Part shown: positions 12,142-16,512 of the stretch, piece by piece | Layout: each line of letters opens with the position of its first letter | How positions within the stretch are numbered: the stretch's first letter is position 1 | Assembly: GCA_025352845.1 (NCBI GenBank) | Contig: JANXSC010000019.1 | Span: 1 to 16,512 of the forward strand | DNA: 16,512 nucleotides | Direction: 5' to 3' | Source of the DNA: Opitutaceae bacterium | Lineage (GTDB): Bacteria > Verrucomicrobiota > Verrucomicrobiia > Opitutales > Opitutaceae | Program-made: the position numbers and the translations under genes | The notes under the pieces: model-generated | What the model saw: the letters and a program-made list of their open reading frames with translations, nothing else | Database searches by the model: none | What the model was told of the DNA's origin: nothing

Positions 12142-14466
12142 TTACTCCAGCCCGCCTTGCGCCCGCAGCACATGCCCGAGCGCGAGCAGCGCCTCGGGTT
12201 CGTTGCGGTCGAGCGAGAGCGCGCGGTTGGCGTGCGCCTGCGTGTCCTGCCGGCGCGTTTCGCTGTAATCCCAATTGCGGAAAATCCACGCCGCCTGCAC
12301 GCCCGCGCGCACGCCCCACGCCGTCGCGGAGTCGGGCTCCTTGTCGGTCGCACGCTTCGCGAGATCTTCCGCCACGGCGAGATCGTCGCGCGTGAAGCCG
12401 ACCCTCGCAATTGAAGCCAGCGCCCGCGCCGCGAGCTGCGCGCCCTCGCTCAACGGCACCGGCGCGGCGACGGTTTTCTTTTCGTCCGCCGCAGGCTCGG
12501 CGAGCAGCGCGACAATCTCCGGATCATCACGGAACGGTGCCATGCGCGGATCGAGTTTGAACCGCAGCCGGAGACTCGCGCGTGTCAGATTCGGCGCTTC
12601 GGTCAGAAAACTTCCGCTCGGGTCGTCGGCTAGCCGACGCGGGCCGGGCACTGGCGTCACCGCTTCGCGGATGAGTTGGAGTGCGGTCCCCTTTTCTCCG
12701 AGCAAGAGGCAGCGCGGGAGGATGGAGAACCACCAGGACCCCAGCCGGGCGTAGGCGTAGGGCCGCCCCGTCGCCTCCAGCTCCACGCGACTGAGCGGCA
12801 GCGCTTCCTGATCGCGTCCGAGGCCGTGGAGAACCCACGCCTCCAATCCGCGCAACGCCGCATCCGTGGGTGCCTTCACTTGCCGCGCGCGCACGTCGGT
12901 CAGCGCCGCCTCGTATTGGAGCCGCGCCATCGCGCGTTTGCCCTGCAGCTCGCGCAGTTGCGCGATGAGCAGCGCCTTCGGTCCGTTATACTCGAAATCT
13001 TCCACCCATTTACCCGTCAGTCCGGCCAATCCCTCCAACGCATCGTCAGTCTCGCCGCTGACCATCGCGTGCGTCCACCGACTCAGGACCACGCGCTCGG
13101 TGGCGCGCTGGCGCGCCGGCACTCGCGCCAAAAGCGTTTTCATCTCGCTCGGATCGCCGCGCACCCAGAGCGCGACGCGGGCCTTCCACACGATGGCGTT
13201 GGCGATCGGGGCGAGCGCGAGGGCGCGATCGAAGGCCCGCTCCGCACCTTCGATCCGGCTGAGATCACGGTAATGCCGCCCGAGCTCGTATTGGGCCAGC
13301 GGGTCGTCGGGAAAAAGCGCGGCGGTCTTTTCCGCCGCGACAATGGCCTCGGCCTCCGGAATCTTGGCGTCAAAGAAAAGCCCGTTGTCGCGATGCCGGT
13401 GGAAAAATGGCTCGCCGGGCTTCAGCGCGATCGCCCGCTCCAGCAGCTCGCGCCCGCGGGCGAAATCGCCACCCTGGGCGTGGGTGAGAAAAACGCCCAG
13501 CGCCCCGAGCGCCTCGGGATCATTGTTGCCCAGCTGCACGGCGCGCTCCGCGTAGCGCTGCGCGGTGGCGCGGCGCTCATCGGAACGGTCGAAGCCGCGG
13601 AAGATATAGGCCACCTGCACGCGCGCCATCACGGTGACGGCCTCAAGATCAGTGGAATTTTTTGCGAGCGCCTTAGTGGCGATCTCCTCGGCCAGCGCAA
13701 AGTCCTCGCTGATTCCCTCGATGCCGTTGACCAATTCCATCGCGCGGCGCAACTCCACGTCGCGCGGCCAGGCGGCGGCTGGCGCGGCGGATTTTTCCGC
13801 GGTGGGCGGGCGCGTCCCTGCGCCCGCATTCGCCGGTGGCGATGCCGAATCGCCTCGACGCTGCGCGATGAAAACGAAGACCGCGAGCGTTGCGACTAAC
13901 GCGGTGATCCATGCCGCCGCAGGGACGCGGCGGCCCACCTTGGGGTTAGCTGGAGACGCGCCGCCCTCGGCGCGTGTTGTAGCCGGCCTCGCTGAGGCCG
14001 GGCCGAGGTCAGCGACCGCGGCTACAGTCTCCCCGCCGAGCAGCGCCTTCACCCGCGCGCAAAATTTCTCCGGCGTCTCGCCGCCCGGCAGCCGCGTCCA
14101 CTGCACGGCCTTGAACTCCGCCGGCACTTTCGCCTCCGCGTCGCGCGTGCCGTCGATCACGACGGGCAGGAGGAACGTCTTCTCGTCCGCCATCGCGTGC
14201 GTGCGCTGCGCGGCGAGTTTCCACTCGATCCGGAAATACCCTTCGAGCCGCGCCTGCGTCGCCGCCGAGATCACCGGCAGAAACAACGCGCACGACGCCA
14301 CCTGCCCGCGAATCTTCCGGTCCCACGCGTCGCCACCGGTCAGTTCGTTCTGATCGAACCACACCTCGATGCCTGCCGCGCGCAGCGCGTCGCAGATGCG
14401 CCGCACCGCCGCCGCGTCCTGCGACGCGTAGCTGAGGAAGACGGCTTTGTTTTCTGCGGCGCTCAT
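12142..14466 (-). CDS. TIR domain-transmembrane-TPR protein, ended early by an in-frame TAA
   Basis: 774 residues. The TIR domain (about 7-135) shows AVFLSYASQD, the box-2 region VWFDQNELTGGDAWD, and E81 in YFRIEWKLA at the position of the NADase catalytic Glu. A linker (147-182) is encoded by palindromic repeat DNA. One membrane segment follows (183-202: VPAAAWITALVATLAVFVFI), then a Pro/Ala linker. A TPR module spans about 242-657, closing LDPRMAPFRDDPEIVALLAE, and a second module starts at about 678 and breaks at residue 774 where TAA replaces what looks like a Glu codon. The TIR would face the cytosol and the TPRs the periplasm. Bacterial TIR domains often hydrolyse NAD+ in defence or signalling; that role is inference here. 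The start overlaps the upstream stop (ATGA), so translation is coupled. Confidence 0.88.
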   Translation of the reverse strand: MSAAENKAVFLSYASQDAAAVRRICDALRAAGIEVWFDQNELTGGDAWDRKIRGQVASCALFLPVISAATQARLEGYFRIEWKLAAQRTHAMADEKTFLLPVVIDGTRDAEAKVPAEFKAVQWTRLPGGETPEKFCARVKALLGGETVAAVADLGPASARPATTRAEGGASPANPKVGRRVPAAAWITALVATLAVFVFIAQRRGDSASPPANAGAGTRPPTAEKSAAPAAAWPRDVELRRAMELVNGIEGISEDFALAEEIATKALAKNSTDLEAVTVMARVQVAYIFRGFDRSDERRATAQRYAERAVQLGNNDPEALGALGVFLTHAQGGDFARGRELLERAIALKPGEPFFHRHRDNGLFFDAKIPEAEAIVAAEKTAALFPDDPLAQYELGRHYRDLSRIEGAERAFDRALALAPIANAIVWKARVALWVRGDPSEMKTLLARVPARQRATERVVLSRWTHAMVSGETDDALEGLAGLTGKWVEDFEYNGPKALLIAQLRELQGKRAMARLQYEAALTDVRARQVKAPTDAALRGLEAWVLHGLGRDQEALPLSRVELEATGRPYAYARLGSWWFSILPRCLLLGEKGTALQLIREAVTPVPGPRRLADDPSGSFLTEAPNLTRASLRLRFKLDPRMAPFRDDPEIVALLAEPAADEKKTVAAPVPLSEGAQLAARALASIARVGFTRDDLAVAEDLAKRATDKEPDSATAWGVRAGVQAAWIFRNWDYSETRRQDTQAHANRALSLDRNEPEALLALGHVLRAQGGLE
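13806..13827. repeat. Palindrome inside the TIR-TPR gene, after the TM segment
   Basis: A perfect 8-bp stem, GCGGGCGC with GCGCCCGC, and a 6-base loop. It encodes part of the Pro/Ala/Gly-rich linker (around residues 214-220) just after the membrane segment. Its GGGCG...CGCCC core resembles the hairpin at bases 1-19. Confidence 0.5.
13956..14026. repeat. Two palindromic repeats inside the TIR-TPR gene, before the TM segment
   Basis: First, ACGCGCCG/CGGCGCGT (13956-13975) forms a perfect 8-bp stem with a 4-base loop. Second, a 49-base element at 13978-14026 is bounded by TGTAGCC and GGCTACA, with inner stems GGCCTC/GAGGCC and GGTC/GACC. These look like intergenic repeats, yet they are read in frame as the linker between TIR and the membrane segment (about residues 147-170, with ADLGPASARPATTRAEGGAS). 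Confidence 0.75.
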
Positions 14467-16512
14467 TTCAACTGCTCGTCGGACAAGCCGATCTTTTTCA
14501 GGAACACCGGCCAGCGCGGATCAGCATGGAGGCCTCGCAGATAGTTGTGATTTCTCATCCACGGGATCATGCGGTCGTGTTCCCGGGCGGCGCGTTCCAA
14601 CCAGGCAAACGCCTGATCGTTTTCTCCTTGGTGCGCATACACCAGCCCGATCCAACCCACCATGCGCGCACCATGCCTAGCGATCAGTTCGCCCCGCGCC
14701 TTGACCGACGCGACGAGATCGCCGCGCTGCCTCGCGTTCACCGACTCGGCCATCAAGCGAAACCCTTCGTTCGGCTCTCCGGCCAAGCTGGCCTCAGCCT
14801 CCGCGTAGCGCTGCAAGCGGCACAAATTGGTGGCGCGAAGCGCGTGGTAAGCCTCGAGCTCGGGCGACAGCTCGATGGCCCGGCTGAAGATCTGCACCGA
14901 CTCCGCGTCGCGATTCGCCATCGAGAGGAGTTCACCCAGGGTGCAATGGGCCCGGGCGCTCAACGGATCTCGCTCGATCGCCCGGCGGGCGAGGGTGATG
15001 GCTTCGTCCTCTTGTCCGGTGTTCCACAGGATGACCGCGTCGTCGCTGAGAAAGGTCGGATCGTCGGGCGCTAGCGCCAGTGCCCGCGCGAAGGATTTTC
15101 GGGCGCCGTGCCAGTCCCAATCGGCGAGCCGCTGGACCCACCCGAGTGCGTTGGAGCCGGACGGCTCAGCGGGATTCAGCTCAAGCGCGCGTTCCGCGGC
15201 CGTTCGCGCTTCACCGATGCCCTCCTGCATCGGCAGGTCGCCGTAGCGGGCCAGCATCGCATACACCCGCGCGAGTTCTCCCCAGGCCTGCGCGTAACCC
15301 GGGTCTTCGACGATCGCGCGACGGTAATATTCGAGGGAGCGCAAGCGCCCGTCACGGTTCTCGCGCTGCGCAAAAAACCGCGCTTGCAGGAGGAGGCGGT
15401 AAGCCTCGGGCTTCACCTCGCGGCGTGTCACGGACGAGGCCATGCCCATCTTGAGCTCCAGATTTTTTGCGATGAGCCCCGCGATCTCGTCCTGCACGGC
15501 GAAGATGTCCTTCAACTCACGCGTGAACGAGTCTGTCCACACTTGGAAACCATCCGCCGCCTTGATGAGCTGGGCGGCGATGCGGACCTGCGTGCCGACC
15601 TTCCGCACGCTGCCCTCGACGACGTAGGCGACGCCGAGTTTTTGCGCGATCTCGGGGATCGGCACCTCCTTACCCTTGAAATAAAATGCCGAGGTGCGTG
15701 CCGTGACTTTCAGGCCGGGAATTTTCGCGAGCACGTTGAGCAGCTCCTCGCTGATGCCGTCGGAAAAATATTCGTTGCCCTTGTCGTCGCTGAGATTCGC
15801 GAACGCCAGCACGGCGACGGATTTTTGGTCGATCGGCGGCGCCGACGGCACCGCGACGGTTTTTCTTTCCACCGTTGCCGGCTCGATGCACAGCGCTTGA
15901 AACCGCACGTCACCACGCAGCTTGTCCCACAGCGGATCGATTCTCAGGAGCGCGGGGGTGAGCGGCCATAGCACCGCCTTGCCCTCGCGCGCGGAGAGCT
16001 TCTCCAGCAAGGGCATCGCCTCATCGGCGCGGCCGAGCGCGGCGTAGATGCGCACCGGCGAGATAAACCAGAACAACTCGTCGCGACCACCGGCGAGTTC
16101 CGTGGCGGTGCGCGCTTCGCGGAGCGCCTCCTCCGTGCGGCCGAGCCACGCGAGCAGTTCGCCGCGCGCGACGTGCAGGGTGTAGTCGTCGGAGGCCGCC
16201 TTCAGCTTCGCGTCCATCACGGCGAGCCCCGCCTCGAACGCGATGCGCGCCGCCTCCCCGCGACTGGCTTGCGCATGCGCCCGGCCGACCCAATAGGCCG
16301 TCGGGCCGACGAACCAGTTGTCCTGCACAAAGTCGGCCGTGAGCCGGCGCAGGGCTGTGAGCGCCGCATCGGGCTCGCGGGCGGCGAGGTGCGCAAAGGC
16401 CGACATCCACACCGCGCGGTGCTCGTTGCGGTTCGCGGCCGGCAAGTCGGCCAGCGCCCACACGGCCGAGGCAGCGTCGCCCTTGGCGGTCAGCAGCAGC
16501 ATCGCGAGACCG
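14463..16512 (-). CDS. TPR/TolB-like/TPR signalling protein, N-terminus outside the window
   Basis: At least 679 residues are visible; the frame stays open through the right edge (residues GLA precede the first Met at 16502), so the true start is missing. Residues 1-205 are TPR-like repeats ending IDPLWDKLRGDVRFQALC. Residues 226-355 form a TolB-like/FlgO-like domain (COG5616 type: KSVAVLAFANLSDDKGNEYF, FSDGISEELLNVLAK, YVVEGSVRKVG, IAAQLIKAADGFQVWTDSF, FAVQDEIAGLIAKNL). Residues 365-679 form a second TPR array (YYRRAIVEDPGYAQAWGEL, AAERALELNP, ARRAIERDPLSARAHCTLGELL). Proteins of this layout often start with a Ser/Thr kinase, winged-helix or cyclase domain, so a sensor or scaffold role is likely, but the N-terminal domain is unseen. 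The TGA stop lies in the ATGA overlap with the TIR gene. Confidence 0.85.
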   Translation of the reverse strand, partial: GLAMLLLTAKGDAASAVWALADLPAANRNEHRAVWMSAFAHLAAREPDAALTALRRLTADFVQDNWFVGPTAYWVGRAHAQASRGEAARIAFEAGLAVMDAKLKAASDDYTLHVARGELLAWLGRTEEALREARTATELAGGRDELFWFISPVRIYAALGRADEAMPLLEKLSAREGKAVLWPLTPALLRIDPLWDKLRGDVRFQALCIEPATVERKTVAVPSAPPIDQKSVAVLAFANLSDDKGNEYFSDGISEELLNVLAKIPGLKVTARTSAFYFKGKEVPIPEIAQKLGVAYVVEGSVRKVGTQVRIAAQLIKAADGFQVWTDSFTRELKDIFAVQDEIAGLIAKNLELKMGMASSVTRREVKPEAYRLLLQARFFAQRENRDGRLRSLEYYRRAIVEDPGYAQAWGELARVYAMLARYGDLPMQEGIGEARTAAERALELNPAEPSGSNALGWVQRLADWDWHGARKSFARALALAPDDPTFLSDDAVILWNTGQEDEAITLARRAIERDPLSARAHCTLGELLSMANRDAESVQIFSRAIELSPELEAYHALRATNLCRLQRYAEAEASLAGEPNEGFRLMAESVNARQRGDLVASVKARGELIARHGARMVGWIGLVYAHQGENDQAFAWLERAAREHDRMIPWMRNHNYLRGLHADPRWPVFLKKIGLSDEQLK

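Noticed and set aside
11461..12414. Long plus-strand open frame (317 codons) opposite the TPR gene
   Set aside because: It is antisense to a clear TPR coding frame, is rich in Arg/Gln/His as expected of a G+C-rich shadow, and shows no domain.
1..16512. CRISPR array, tRNA, rRNA, integrase or phage genes
   Set aside because: I looked for regularly spaced direct repeats, tRNA-like cloverleaf text and recombinase motifs and found none apart from the IS110-like remnant.

Overview
The window is G+C-rich chromosomal DNA of a free-living, sugar-using Gram-negative bacterium, most likely Verrucomicrobiota, family Opitutaceae or a relative. This placement is inference. It rests on an alternative-type L-rhamnose isomerase, a PQQ/cytochrome c dehydrogenase, a TIR-transmembrane-TPR protein beside a TolB-like/TPR protein, few recognisable Shine-Dalgarno sequences, and many short palindromic repeats between (and once inside) genes. 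No rRNA, tRNA, CRISPR array, integrase or phage gene was seen.

Left part (1-3096, all plus strand): a DUF1801 protein, an SDR oxidoreductase, a small exported Lys-rich protein and an M20 zinc peptidase. These are ordinary housekeeping or accessory metabolic genes with no clear common pathway.

Accessory patch (3097-4860, plus strand): first a roughly 50% G+C gene encoding a HEPN-like Rx4H protein, bounded by integron-core-like heptamers. Next comes a decayed hicBA toxin-antitoxin pair (stop codon, frameshift and truncated hicA). Last is an apparently intact antitoxin/RelE-ParE toxin pair whose genes overlap by one base.

Metabolic part (4866-10555): on the minus strand, a secreted PQQ dehydrogenase with a c-type haem domain inserted in its propeller, the L-rhamnose isomerase rhaI, and an Ldh2-family (malate/lactate/ureidoglycolate type) dehydrogenase. 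One plus-strand gene encodes a predicted outer-membrane protein. Palindromic repeats fill the gaps and one even supplies a stop codon. Sugar or sugar-acid oxidation is the common theme.

Right part (10556-16512, minus strand): a wrecked IS110-type transposase with hairpins at its 5' side, then a two-gene operon. The first gene (truncated by the window edge) encodes a TPR/TolB-like/TPR protein. The second starts in the ATGA overlap and encodes TIR-TM-TPR. The TIR gene has two tandem TPR modules, palindromic repeats inside the coding sequence on both sides of the membrane segment, and an in-frame TAA that cuts off most of the second module. This operon and its decay are the most unusual features of the window.
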